A DNA stretch of 64,000 nt from Hymenoscyphus infarciens (taxonomy: Eukaryota; Ascomycota; Leotiomycetes; Helotiales; Helotiaceae). A program made the position numbers and the translations under genes. Each line of letters opens with the position of its first letter. The stretch's first letter is position 1. Positions 11,994 to 24,228 of this stretch are shown here, in pieces. Under the pieces are notes generated by a model that saw only the letters and a list, made by a program, of their open reading frames with translations, was not told where the DNA came from and did not search any database. The stretch is from NCBI GenBank assembly GCA_001414345.1, contig LLCB01000104.1:1-64000 (forward strand), written 5' to 3'.

Positions 11994-14124
11994 GATCTCA
12001 ACATGAGCCCGATCCCACGCCTTCGAGATATGTGTATCAGGATGGCGGATTTCAATGTCATGAGCGGATGGCTTGGGTCGGCGGGTGGGTGAGTATCAGC
12101 TCAACTGATATCAACTGGATTGCGAATTCGGCTTTGGGTGTCTGCGGACCGGAAGGGACGACGAGTTCACCGTAGTAGGATACGAATCTTGCGTAACGTG
12201 GTCTGGTACGCTTTGATTCTATGAGGCTGCACGAAGGACTGCGCCCAATGGATGTTTGCTGGTTTCGCCACGGTTGCGCCTCGAGGCGGATGTTCTGACA
12301 AGCTGTTGATGGGAGGCGGGGGGGGGGAGCTGTTTGTGTCGAGGAGGAAGCTATCGGGGATGATGACTGTTGACGGGGGGGGGAGCTGATATAATTGATG
12401 GCTCTAGACTCTGCCCGTCGCCAGACGCAAGCTCCTAAAAGAGCGCGATTCTTGACGGCGGTTTGGATAGGAAGGGTTAGTTAGGGAGTCAGGGAGAGGC
12501 GAAGTGGTCGTATGAATGAATATAAATATATTCCGTCTCGGTCCCCTCCAAAATCTGGGCTGGGCCGGGCTGGAGCTGGGCTGCCGGTGCTTGCCCGGGT
12601 GGGCAGATATGATTCCGAGGGGCGGCTGGCTGCTTTCTCAGTGTGGGTTTGATTCAGTGTGAATGGCTTGGGAGGTTCTGGGGTATGAGGTCGTTGATAG
12701 GATGTGAGGCCGCCCCGCGATGCGTGCGATGCGTGCGATGCGTGCAATGCGGTGAGACCCTTCTTTGAATGCAGATTGGAGCGACGTGCAGCGCGGAAGT
12801 GTGGAAGTGTGTGCGTGAGGTGAGCTCTTGGTGGTACAAAAAGGGCTCGGGATGTGGAGGGCGAGTGGTGGGCGGTGGACGAGAGCTGGCACAGAGCTGG
12901 AGCAGTACCACCTGGGCAAGACGTGTACCTAATTGGCGCAGGCTACAGCTACAGCTACATTCTCAAAGGACCTGCGAGGTACTCGACGTGGACTGGCGAT
13001 ACTGACGGTCCTGTACTCGAGAGGTACTCGCACTAGTGTTGTAGCCTTGAATGTGCTCCCTCCAAGCATTGCATTGCATTGTTCGATAGGTAAGGTATAG
13101 GTAATATAATACAACCGTCAAGGTAGGAAGGAATAATCGAATAGCCTCACACCCCACGTACGAGTACGAGCACCCCCACGGAGTACAAGTACAAGTACGG
13201 AGGGTAAGTACATCAGCATCAGCGACTAGTAAGGGTAAGGTTATTGCTTGCTTCCACCACCAACCTTAAATTAAAAGGGGGTGGGTGGTCAGAAGCACTC
13301 GCTAACCAAGGACACGAGCTTTGCATCCCAACTTGCATCGCATTCGCAGAATCCCATCAGTTTCGCATTTCACCTTGGTGGGGGCTCAAACACCACCCGA
13401 ACATCAACCCCTGGCTTGTACTGTAGGTGGGTGTAGCTCCGGACCTTTTTGCTCAGCTGAAGACCTATATTGACTTACTCGTCCTCGTCCTCGTATCGTC
13501 TACTATTTCCCGGAGAAAGGCTACTCGGGACTACTTGCGCTAGGCAAGAGAAACTAGAGTCAACACTTGTCCTGGTTCCAGATATATATTAAAGGTTTTG
13601 GAGAACTGTCGAGAAAAGAAGAAAAACACTTCTGAAGAAATAAATAAGTGTGCATGTGTTAGTCTCCAAGCTCAGGGCTGGTCAACTAGACCTGCACTGC
13701 AGCCGGTACTCGAGTAGACAAATCCATCTTCATCCCAAGCTTTATACTTTTCATGCAACTAATGCCTCAACTGTGGGTAACCATCAACAATCACTATTGG
13801 CTGGGTATGGAAAAAGGCCAATTAAATAAGGTCTATAGAGAGTAGAGGCCACGGATCGTCCGTGTGACAAAAAGCTCGTCACATCAACACCCCTCAACAC
13901 CCTCTCCTTTTCTCATTTTCTGCTTCCGTTCTCCCTGTGCCAGCTCTCGCTATGCTAAATCATGACACCGGGCCTCCCCCGCCAAACATATAAGACCGTG
14001 TGCGCATGTGGTATCAAATCATCCTCTCATCATCCTCATCCCAATCCCTCCCTCCCATATTTTCCCGTGAAATCCTGATAAACTGTCCCTTCATAATCGT
14101 GAGATACGAAGCCCTACATTACCT
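11994..14124. other. Long 5' region of wc-1
   Basis: About 2.1 kb without a convincing gene, between the wc-1 start and the 3' end of the Kap121 gene, which lies upstream on the same strand. Contents include two G-runs followed by AGCTG (about 12318-12331 and 12376-12386), a 9-bp tandem repeat (12717-12752), and GTACAA/GTACGAG short repeats near 13158-13200. Small ORFs are composition artefacts. A long regulatory and 5'-leader region would suit wc-1, but no defined element is claimed. Confidence 0.5.
12717..12752. repeat. 9-bp tandem repeat (GCGATGCGT)n
   Basis: Three exact copies of GCGATGCGT followed by one variant copy (GCAATGCGG), within the wc-1 upstream region. Confidence 0.85.
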
Positions 14125-17100
14125 TCAACCAAAATATGCCCGCACCGTCTGTTGTGTCTCAGGTGGCAGTTGTTGCAGAACAACCGCAGGGTCCAATCCT
14201 GCGTTTCCGAGGAGCATCTTTGCCGCCGCCACCAGACGCGAAGCAGTTTGCCCCTGCAGGGTCTCCGCCTCCAACGCCTGAGCGATGAATAGGAAAACTT
14301 TGGGGGCCTGTGACATGACTGCTGGGTTTTGCCTGCATGAGTTTTAGTAGGAAGCAATAAATAATCAAAAGTCGGCGGTACTTACTGGTCAATCAGTTGA
14401 GCGAGAAAGCCGTACGCATATGGTGCTGCCTCTTCATCATTGACAACTGGTAAAGTGTCAATCCATTGGACAGTAACTTGTTGGGCGTTGGGGATTGCCG
14501 AGGCGTTGTAGTGGAGAATTTTAGCGATGGCTGCACATGCATTTTCTGTTGCATACACATCGTCGTCGCCTCGGGAATTTGGAATAGCGGTGACCTGGAA
14601 GAGCAGCTCCATAGCGGGTGCAAAGAACTGTGACCATTGTGGACCACCCTTGTGAGCCGCAACACCAATACCATATGCAGCAGCCTGTCGATTAGCAGGT
14701 GCTGGATCTCGGCATCCGGCTACAAGTGGTTCAATGATAGCCTCTTGATATTTCCAACTTTGCTCGCCACAAAATTCCAGGACATCATCCATAATACACA
14801 GACCCCACTGGCGCTGAGTAGGATCAGAACTCTTGAGGAAAGCCTCATAGGTTGCATGTAGTCGTTCCCACGCAGGAAGGAAAGTAACACCGTGGTTCTT
14901 GAAGATGCAGTGGTAAGCCTTGTTCATGTCCGAAAGAAGTGTCTGGTCGTCTTCAATGGCAAAGAGGGTGTCCTCTGACTCTTCCTCGCCTTCCTCCTTG
15001 TTCACTTCCTCTCGTTCCTCTGCCCGAGCGGCGACTCGGTCCTTGTAGTCTTCCAACGCGGAGTGTGCGGAATCAATGAAGGTTTCCATATGAGCAGGTG
15101 TAAGGCAGCCCTTGCCCATTACCTCGACAGATTCGTAGAAGCATTGGTACATTTCCGCGAGAGTGTCGACTGCAGGCTCTGCACTCAGAACCTCGAGCAG
15201 CTTTTCGATGGTGGCGTTCCACAATGCAAGTAGCTCATTTGAAGGGCTTCCAAATTGCTTCTTGTATGAATTCAAAAGTTGTGGAACACACTTTGCAGAA
15301 ACAACACGGACAGGGTCGTGGAAGAAGAATGCAAGGCCAGGAAGGGCAATCTTTTCCATAACTTCAGCCACGTAAGGCGCGAATGCACCCTCCAATACCT
15401 GGGCATAAACAACCAGGAGCTCAATTGCCATGTGCTTATCGTCGAGTGTGCTGGTTTTGATACCAATGACCTTGCCTTTGAGGGGTACAAGTTCCCAGCC
15501 TTCCTCTGAGTTGATTTGGTCAACTTGATCTTCATCTTCCAGGAGTTGAATATCAGCCTTGGCGCTAGCAAGCTCCATCAACGGAGGCATGACGCTTGGA
15601 AGGAACGGCAGGAAGTCAAGCCCTAGAACTCTACACATACGACCCCAACAATGCATGAGATATTGTGCCTGCGGGTCATCGGCATCCGTAATACTTTGCT
15701 GAATGGACGCCAAAAGTTGAACCAAGGTCATAGCATCGTTACCAAGTCTTGGTTTGCCAACTGCAAGGGCTATAAGTGTGGCGCACTCCATGGCTTTGGC
15801 TCTCAGTAATCGAAGCTCCTTGGTGTTCTCCTGTTGTAACACTGAAAAGAGCAGTGGCATCAAGGTGTCGTAGTATTTTGAGAAAGCCGCCTCGGCAGAG
15901 TCGGCGATGGTGGCGATGGTGGACAATGCCTGCTCTTGGACATACCTCTTCTCGCTCTGGAGTAATTGGAAAAGATGTGTTAGGAGGTCGTCGAGGTATG
16001 GCTCCAGAATTTCCTTTTCTGCCTCCTCGCAGAAGTTGACGAGAGCGGCGGCGGCATGAGCCTGGACTCTTGGTTCCGGTGAGTCGAGGACTGGAATTAT
16101 GGCGGGGACGACAATGGAGTGGTACTTGGATTGCATGGTACCAGCAAAATCGGTGCTCATTTGACCAAGTGCATTGCACCCAGCCCAACGGACTCGAGGA
16201 TGTGGGTCTCGGAGTGCTGGACAAACAAGTTCCAAAACCTGAGTGAGCTCACCCTCCATGAGATCTCTACATCCCTCCGAGATGGCTGAGATGGCCATCA
16301 AGGCTGCATGTCTGTCTCTCCAAGCATCGGAGTTCATCATTCTTGGCAGCCAGCTGAAGGTTGGTGCTAAAATGGTGGATCCTCCAAGCTTGTTTGCCAG
16401 TCTGTCCATGCATTGTTCTCCTGCGACATGGTTCATATCTGTCTCATCCGGGTCCATCTATATACCATTGGTCAGCCAGTGAGAAAAATAACGTGTGGAC
16501 TCGAGCTTACATCTTCAGAGGCATTCCATTCTGCGGCATCATCATCGTCAATCCCAATATCGGTCATTAAACTTAAACATTGAGTAATCATGTCGGTGGT
16601 GTAAGTTTCGTCTTTTTTACACATGGCTGGTGCATAGTCTGAAAATGTTGCCATAAGCTCAAGGGCGTTTTGTCGTGCTTGGCTATCAAGCTCTTTGTCC
16701 TGGATTACTGATATGCTAAATGCCACCAAGTTGTGAAATAATGGCTTGAACATTTTGGGTGCGACTTCAGCCAGCTCAATGAGCGAAATGAGAGCACGGG
16801 ACAATTCTTCCGATTCCTGGCTTTCCTTTATTGGGGGTAAGATGTTCAAAACCTCGGGTATGAGAGCATAATATTTTGTTTGTGCTTTTTTGGGAATGCT
16901 TCGGAAGAAAGAAGCGAAGGCCTCCATTGCTGCTAAACGAACCTGTTGGCTAAATCAGCAATGCTTTTCAGGAGAGTCACTGGAAGGGAGGAACTTACAG
17001 AAACATCATCATCTTTGAATCCTCTGGTAAATGCCGAAAGCACTGTATCCTCGTGCTGTTTTTCGATAATACCCGGAGTGGTTGAAAATATGCGGTAGGC

Positions 17101-17725
17101 AATCTCACGTTGTCCAACTTCCTTTGATATGCTGAGAGCTGAGAGAACTCCCAAAATCTCAGGCCATTGCTCCTCTAAATTTTTATCAGCATTGGGGAGT
17201 GGTAGGGGGTATTTCTTGGGGGGTAGTTTGAAACTAAAAAAAAGGAGGACAAACTTCCGTCAGAGTACTCTCTAGCAATCTCTGCTACCGCATCTCCAAT
17301 CTTATTTCTCACCGAGTTGGTAACCTCGTTACCAAGGGCCTCGATGAGCTTTGCTCGAATGGCATGAGCCTGATCTTGTTGCAAAGATAGGAAAAGTTCG
17401 ATGGTGTCGCCGTTGGGGAGCTTGCGAGACTTGGAGGCTATACGACGAAAGATGACGGCAGCGAAAGAGCGAGTCTGCGGGTAGGATCAGGATTAGACTC
17501 GCGTGCTTCCACTATAAAGAGGGGGTGTTGACATAGACATACGGTTGGGTCATTTGAACCTTGGATCTGCTCGACGAGGCCCATCAACAGCATTTCCGGT
17601 TTGGTTGCGGTCCAGTTGTTCGCAAGATGCTCCTCGGCCTGGGCTCGAACGCTGTTGTCGGAGGACTGCAGCGCATCGAGGAGCTGGGCCAGCTCGGCGT
17701 GCACATCAGCTGGCAGAACCGACAT
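14125..17725 (-). CDS. PSE1: Importin beta, Kap121/Pse1 (importin-5) family
   Basis: Six exons (17725-17543, 17474-17255, 17174-16999, 16942-16511, 16457-14386, 14332-14125) join to 1096 aa, close to the 1089 aa of yeast Pse1/Kap121. The protein is a karyopherin that carries ribosomal proteins, histones and transcription factors through nuclear pores under Ran control. HEAT-repeat helices run the whole length. Recognisable stretches include RSFAAVIFRRIASKSRKLP, FTRGFKDDDVSVRLAAMEAF, HPRVRWAGCNALGQMSTDF and PEPRVQAHAAAALVNF. The acidic loop EEREEVNKEEGEEESEDTLF is also typical. Five introns of 53-80 nt all keep frame. The ATG at 17725 (MSVLPADVHAELAQLL) is the natural start; the in-frame extension upstream begins with a non-ATG codon. 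The 3' exon was found by following phase to the conserved end NPAVMSQAPKVFLF. Confidence 0.93.
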
Positions 17726-18855
17726 GGTGAAGAAAATGGGAAATTTTTGAATTTGCGAAAGAAAAAAAGGGGACCGGGTTCTGTTCACTTGCCTCGGTGT
17801 GGGAGGCAGGCGATCATGCGCGGCGTGGGGTGGACTCGCAGAGCAAAGCGCCCTGGTCTGGCCTGGCAGAGGTGTGAACGCGTTTCGGTGACAATGCAGG
17901 CAGGCGCTGTCCAGGTTTCAAAGGAATGGCGGAGAGAGAGAGAGAGGAAGAGGAGGAGGGAGAGGGAGAGGGGTGGATCAGAGACAGAGGGGCAAGGCCG
18001 AGGGGTAGAGTGCGCAGCGTTGGGTTGTGGGTGGTGGGTGGTGTTTGTGTTCGTTGGTGGTGTTTGGTTTGAAAATGTGTGTTGTCGGCGTGTTTTGGTG
18101 GGGGAAGCTGCTAATTTTTTATTGGCGGGCGAGCTGTGAAGGACAAAGACACTGACTGACAGGGCTCCGATCGAGGGGTAGCGTTTGGAGTCTTTTATGG
18201 TTTTATAACCCAGCCCAGCGTCATGGATTTCGGATTTTCGATTTTTTTTTCGCAGGGGATGGGTATAGCACCAAGGGAATAATCTAATCTTCATCAGGAG
18301 AGATGCCGAGGGGGGTAACTAATACGAAGCTCCAGTTTTCGTTGCTATTGATTACACTGTTGAATATTGGCCAATCTCGAGATGGGCGTTGATCTAGGCT
18401 CGATAAAAGCGGCAGTAAATACATTTTCACAATATCAAGTGTTTCCCTAGATAGTCAGAATAATTGAAATTGATTGTTCAGAACATCTAGATTAATACAC
18501 GAAAGTCTTCCCAAGTTTTGTTTTTGAGCTAATTATTAAAAACACGGAAAGAGGAGGGGTCCATGGATAAGGTATGAAAAAAGGAAGAGTCCGTCACGTG
18601 AACAAGACGCGGGGAAATAAATGCGCTTGCAAGGGACAAGCACTCCTCGTATAGCATCTGCTAGGAGAGCTGGTGGGATGAATATCTTCACTTTCAACAG
18701 ACTCACATCACACCTCTACACTGCATCTTCGAGCCTCAACCACCATTCTTACTACTACCCACCAACAAGCGCAATACTAAACACCTCCACCTCCACCTCC
18801 ACCTTCACCTCCACTCCACCACTACCACGCCACCATCGGCGAAAGCTACCGTAAC
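17726..18855. promoter_or_regulatory. Divergent intergenic region PSE1 / sds23
   Basis: 1.13 kb between two outward-facing start codons. It holds a purine-rich (AG)n-like stretch at about 17925-17970 and a TIR-like 14-mer at 18406-18419. A (TCCACC)n-like tract near 18785-18830 lies close to the sds23 start, probably in its 5' leader. No gene is evident. Confidence 0.6.
18404..18510. mobile_element. Possible decayed MITE copy
   Basis: TA followed by AAAGCGGCAGTAAA at 18404-18419 is identical to the terminal repeat of the MITE at 38824-38999. About 85 bp further, CTAGATTAA is followed by a sequence only loosely like that element's other end, so the right terminus is diverged or lost. The end coordinate is approximate. 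Confidence 0.45.
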
Positions 18856-20446
18856 ATGGCGGATCCAACACCACCGACCGATACGCCAACTCGAAATAGC
18901 ACCGCCAGCCCCAAGAACGGAGTCATTAGCCATCGCTCTAGCTTTGCGGAAAACCTGAGGCATTCTCCACGCTCCCAACGACATCCATCATTTACTCAAT
19001 CCGCTGTTCAAGAGCTGCTCAACCATCCACCTGCTACTTCACGGACCGGCGACCCGAGATTCCTTGGTAGGGATTGGAAAAGTATACACGTTGGTGAACT
19101 TGTTTCCAAGGACGAAGTACGATGGGCAGAACTGGATACCGATGTCCAGTCCGCTACCATTGTATGTAATGCCCCTTCCAAGGAATATCGTAACAAGAAA
19201 AGCCCCAATCACTAACGTTGCACAGGCATTGATCGAAGCCGGACCTCCCAATGTCATTCTTCTACGCGAGAACTCCAACGATAGCACGGTGTGCGGAACT
19301 TTCGATTATTCAGACCTCAATGCCTACCTCCTCGTCGTTGTCGGACTTGCCCATCCAGATCAGGGACAACGACACGATTTCGATTTCATAGTCAAACGAG
19401 CAAAAGAAAACACCAAAATACCACTCCGGGATATTGAGAAACTTGGGAAGAAGGAACCCCTAATTAAACTATTTGAATCGGATGATCTTTCCAAAGCGAT
19501 GGAACATTTTGGAAGTGGAATACATCGGATACTCGTTTTCAAGGATGGCTCTACAGAAGTTGCTGGTATTCTCAGCCAACTGAAGCTGGTCAAATTTCTG
19601 TGGGATAACGGGGCCAGTTTCCCAAGTATCGACCAGTTATATCCACTTGTTTTGAAGGATTTGCAAGTTGGGGTACCTTCTGCTGTTGCCATAAAGTAAG
19701 CCTTTAGAAAAACAACCGGGCGTGCGGTACTGATTTGATTATAGTGGCGACAAACCATTGACTGAGGCTCTCCAGCTCATGTCAAACGAAGGGCTTACCA
19801 GCGTCCCCGTTGTCGATAATGCGATGAATGTGGTTGGAAATATCTCGACAGCAGATGTCAAACTCCTTACTAGCTCCGCTAGTCTTCCACTATTGGACTC
19901 AACCTGCATTCATTTCGTCTCAGTAATCCTCTCAGAACGTGGAATTGGCGATGGAAAAGATTCGTTTCCAGGTAAGCACAGTATTCCGGAATCAAAATAC
20001 AGTACAGCTAATAGAGCCTAGTTTTCCATGTCAGTCCTTATTCCACATTAGCACATACAGTCGCAAAACTAGTGGCAACAAGATCCCACCGCATGTGGAT
20101 CGTGGAGTCCTCCTCACCTTCTCCATCCAACCCAGCCACCCCACTTTCAACACCCTCCATCAGTCACGCAGTCCTCGCCTCCCCAATCTCTTCAAACCCA
20201 GCTTCTCCTTCTCTCTCGGGAACATTTCCCGCAGTATCAGCAGCCTCTCTTCCTGGAGCTCGAATCTCTGGTCGTTTGACGGGCGTAATCTCTCTCACCG
20301 ATGTCCTCAATTTATTTGCACGCACAGCGGGTCTCCATCCGTCGAATCCAAATGAGCAACGCGAACGACGACGAAGAAGTTCGAGTTCCTCGATGAGACC
20401 TAGTATTGACTCGGGCCGCAATTCCAGCATCGATTTACGAAGGTGA
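18856..20446 (+). CDS. sds23: Sds23/Moc1-type CBS-domain protein
   Basis: Four exons (18856-19161, 19226-19695, 19745-19971, 20022-20446) join to 475 aa. Sds23/Moc1 proteins carry CBS domains related to the AMPK gamma subunit and in yeasts modulate PP2A-type phosphatase and the cell cycle and nutrient response. Family signatures are [17 protein letters not shown] and [18 protein letters not shown] near the N-terminus. CBS-type segments follow: [83 protein letters not shown] and HRMWIVES...[19 protein letters not shown] Ser/Pro-rich insert lies in the last CBS unit and an Arg/Ser-rich tail ends the protein. Introns are 64, 49 and 50 nt. Snf4 is the main alternative, but the N-terminal motif favours Sds23. 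Confidence 0.9.
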
Positions 20447-21093
20447 ATGAATTGCGGATGTGGTTTGAGAGTTTTTGCGAGCATACTGGCGTGAGCGTTT
20501 TTTATTGGTAGGCAGGGTCGGTTGCTTATGGAGATAATTGAATAGGCGTTATGGAAGGCTTTCCAGGGGATTTTGCGAACCGTGAGTGAGTGAACTCATT
20601 ATTGGGGGAGAGATATCTATTTTTTTCTTCTGGGGCGGGACTCATGGATGAGAATGGGCATATTTGGAGTTAAAAGCGATGCTATAATCTCCTATTCCAA
20701 AGGAGAGGATGGTAAGACGGGACGGGATGAGACGAGGCATGACGACGAAGTTAAGGGGAGGGAGATGAGAAGTTCATAGCAGGGATTCATTAGCTCTGCT
20801 GAAGTGGGTAGAAAGACAAATTTATTACTTGCTAGATAGATACCCATTGTCCTGTCCGTCGTCGATATGAATATTGCTTTCTTTCATACAAAGTATTTCT
20901 GCCTCCTTGCCTTGGACTTGGGTGATTGTGAATGTTCATTATCTTGGATTGTCCTCTAGAAGGTTGGAACAACTAGCTGAATAGGTAGGTAGGTAGGTAG
21001 GTAGGTAGGTAGGTAAGGAGTTAAAGTATTTAATATCTATCGCGAACCTCTGATTTACGCCGAGGATTTTGTACCTCGAGTTCGGAGTGAGCG
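20447..21093. other. sds23 downstream region up to the retrotransposon edge
   Basis: Normal base composition, no ORF of note. It contains the GTAG microsatellite (about 20982-21016). The last five bases, GAGCG (21089-21093), act as the left target-site duplicate of LTR element 1. Confidence 0.65.
20982..21016. repeat. (TAGG)n microsatellite
   Basis: About eight perfect tandem copies of the tetranucleotide TAGG. Confidence 0.95.
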
Positions 21094-21460
21094 TGTGATG
21101 GCCTGTCACCTAGGCCATCCTGGATAGCTGGGAGTACCTGCCGCATATAAGGTTCGGCTATATATTTAGCTTTCGGCTGTTATTATTTTACATTATCTAA
21201 TTTAGAAAGGTTACGTACGTCTATACGTCTATCCAGACTTTCGGACGTACTTCGTAGGGTTCTAACGTATGTCGTTGTTCGGTTTTATACCTCTTTTATA
21301 TTATCTAAACCTCTTATATATAGCAGCCTACTCTCCTAAAGTCAGAAAAGGCTAGTTTAGCCTTTTCTTCTATATTAGAGCCTAGTATTTATATACGTTA
21401 TTCTACTAAACGCACTTCTATATACTTCTTTTATAGTTATATATATTTTATACTATTATA
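21094..21460 (+). repeat. LTR A, 5' LTR of element 1, partly un-RIPed
   Basis: Starts TGTGATGGCC and ends ACTATTATA. Its first ~140 bp keep normal GC content. Aligned with the start of LTR D, every difference seen over the first ~45 bp is C-to-T or G-to-A. This LTR therefore shows the pre-mutation family sequence. Confidence 0.85.
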
Positions 21461-21589
21461 TAAAAAGGCTAAAACTCTTCTTTACTAGTAATAGTATAAA
21501 TAATATCTCTTTCAAGCTTTTTATTACTTCTTTTATTTCAAATACAACTTAGTCTAGATTTAGACTAGAAGGATAATATTCTTAAATAG

Positions 21590-21849
21590 TATAATAGCAC
21601 GAAATATATATAACTATAGAAGAGGTATATAGGAGTACGTTTAGTAGAATAACGTATATAAATACTAGGCTCTAATATAGAAGAAAAGGAAAAACTATCT
21701 CTCTTCTACTCTAGAAGTAGGCTACTATATATAAGAGGTTTAGATAGTATAAAAAGAGGTCTAAAACTAACTAACGTTATACGTCGCCTATATAACCTTT
21801 CTAAAACAGATAATATAAGACAACAACTATAGAATAGTATACTATTATA
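21590..21849 (-). repeat. Solo LTR B
   Basis: Begins TATAATAGCACG and ends TACTATTATA, flanked by AATAG on both sides (21585-21589, 21850-21854). It lies inside element 1 in the opposite orientation and has no internal region of its own. Confidence 0.85.
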
Positions 21850-23770
21850 AATAGCTAGGTAATTAGAGACTATCTAGATAGCTAATAATACTAAAGTTTA
21901 GTATCTATATAAATAGCTAGTAAAAATCGTATTATAGAATATACTAAGTATTTCTAAGAATCCTAATAACCCTAGGTTTAGTAAAGAAGTTAATATAGTT
22001 ATTATAAAGGCTTCTAAACCTAATCTTACTTCTCTCTTTCTCTAAATTAATATTTTTAAAATATTAAACCTAGTTCTACTATAAGGCGTTAAACGCTTTT
22101 CTAGAGATACTTCTCTTTTTAAAAGCCGTCTAAATAGTATCTATATACTAAGATCTAGAAGATCTTAAAGAAATAATAATAATAGTTAAAGAGACTAGTA
22201 AGACTTCTTAAAAATAGACTAGATATAGTTAGTAGTATAAGCTTTAGAAGTAGAAAATCAAGAAATAAGGAATTAGCTAGCTAAGCTAGAAAGACAGATA
22301 AATAAGCTTATCTTTTAAAGTTAATAAAACGCTTCGCTTTTAAACTTTCTTTAATCTAACTCTCTTCTACTTTTAAGTCTAAATTTATACCTCTTTTAGT
22401 AAAGAGACGTAGCTACTTCTAATATCTTCTAATATTCTATCTTTATCTAATATAGTACTAAAGCTACTTTAAATATCTCTTAATAAAAAAGTAAAATAGC
22501 TGAAAAAATTAAATTTTTAGATAATAGTATTTTACTTATATACTAATAATAAAAGATATTAGTTTATAATAGACTCTAAGTAAATACTAACTACTATAGT
22601 TTACTTCTAATATATAAAGCTCTTATTTAGAGTATAATAACTAGACTAGCTAGGAACTACCTAGAGCTTAGATATAAGTTAGAATTAGATCTTACTTTTA
22701 TAGATTAAGAAGATATAGTTACTCTTTTAGATATCTACTTTTTAACTAGTTATAAAACAGAGAATACTTAAAACGCTTTTAGATTCTTATAAATAGAATA
22801 AGATAATACTAAAGAAACTTTTACTAATTTTAAAAGTTACTTCTTAAGTATAGCTATACTTAAAGAAGTATAGGAATTAGATAGATTCTTTTATATATAA
22901 GAAAAGATTATACCTTAGCTTTAAAACTTAGTTACTATAAAGAAAAGAGATTAGAAAAATAACTTTACTAGAATAGTATCTAATCTTTTAGCTATAGATA
23001 AAGAGATATACTAAAATACTAAGTTATATAATATTAGTATTTTAGCTTAAAATAATACCTCTTCTAGTCTAGAACTAAACTCCTTATAATCTAATAACGA
23101 ATCTTCTACTACTTCTAAAATAGAATTAGATAAAGCAGAATTAGAATTAGAAGATAATTATAAATAAGTTTTTAAGTACTCTAATTTAGACTTAAATTTT
23201 AAAAGAAAGAAATAAGGTAAATATAATAATTTTAGTATTAAGTTTATTTAACTAGTTAAAACTACTTATTTTATTATTCTAAACTTTAGATAGTATTTTT
23301 AAATTTAGTATTAACTTTACTTTTAACTAGCTAAAACCTTACTAACTCTAGTATAGAGTCTTACTTTCTTTTTACTTCTAGCTAGACTTGAAGTTCTTTT
23401 TTTATTTAAATTTAAATTAGATATAAATTAGTATACTTTTAAAGTAAGCTCTTAACTAAGTTATTACTACCTCTTAACTAAATAACTTCTAACTCTACTC
23501 TAAATTTATCTTTAACTTTTAAACTTTTTCTAATTTTACTTTAAACTTTCTTTAACTTACTAGATAGATTAGACTATACTCTTTTAGCGAACGTAAATAC
23601 TTACTTTTAATAGTAAAGGATTAGAAACGAAGTCTCTTTTATAAGTATCTATAAATATAATTTAAAACTAATATCTTAATATCTTATCTTACTTATAATA
23701 TTATAATAAATAAAGTATCTTTAAACCTAGATTAGCTATAATTTAGACTTTAATTAACTTTCTTACTTAT

Positions 23771-24126
23771 TATAATAGTACGAAATATATACAACTATAG
23801 TAGAGGTATATAAGAGTATATATAGCAGAATAACGTATGTAAATACTAGGCTCTAATATAGAAGAAAAGGCTAAACTAGCCTTTTCTAACTCTAGGAGTA
23901 GGCTGCTATATATAAGAGGTTTTAGATAATATAAAAAGAGGTACGAAACCAAATAACGATATACGTCGGCTAATACAAAAGCCCGAACTCTACGAAGTAC
24001 GTCTGAAAGTCTAGACAGACGTATAAACGTATATAACCTTTCTAAATTAGATAATATAAAATAATAACTACTAAAATACAGCATATACTATATAATCTCG
24101 GCTATATAGAACGGTATACCGTTATA
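23771..24126 (-). repeat. Solo LTR C
   Basis: Begins TATAATAGTACG and ends TACCGTTATA, flanked by CTTAT on both sides (23766-23770, 24127-24131). The element 1 internal sequence continues across it, as alignment with the same region of element 2 shows. A 104-codon ORF inside on the minus strand is a chance product. Confidence 0.85.
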
Positions 24127-24228
24127 CTTATAATAAATATAATAAATATAATACTTATACTATTCTAGTTTAGCTCTAAATAATAAAAGAGAGAAGACTT
24201 AGAATAAGTCTTTTTTAAGAGAGAGAGA

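Noticed and set aside
20982..21016. Regular short repeat as a CRISPR or telomere-like array
   Set aside because: It is a plain tetranucleotide microsatellite with no spacers and not TTAGGG.
23770..24084. 104-codon minus-strand ORF
   Set aside because: It is the reverse strand of solo LTR C.
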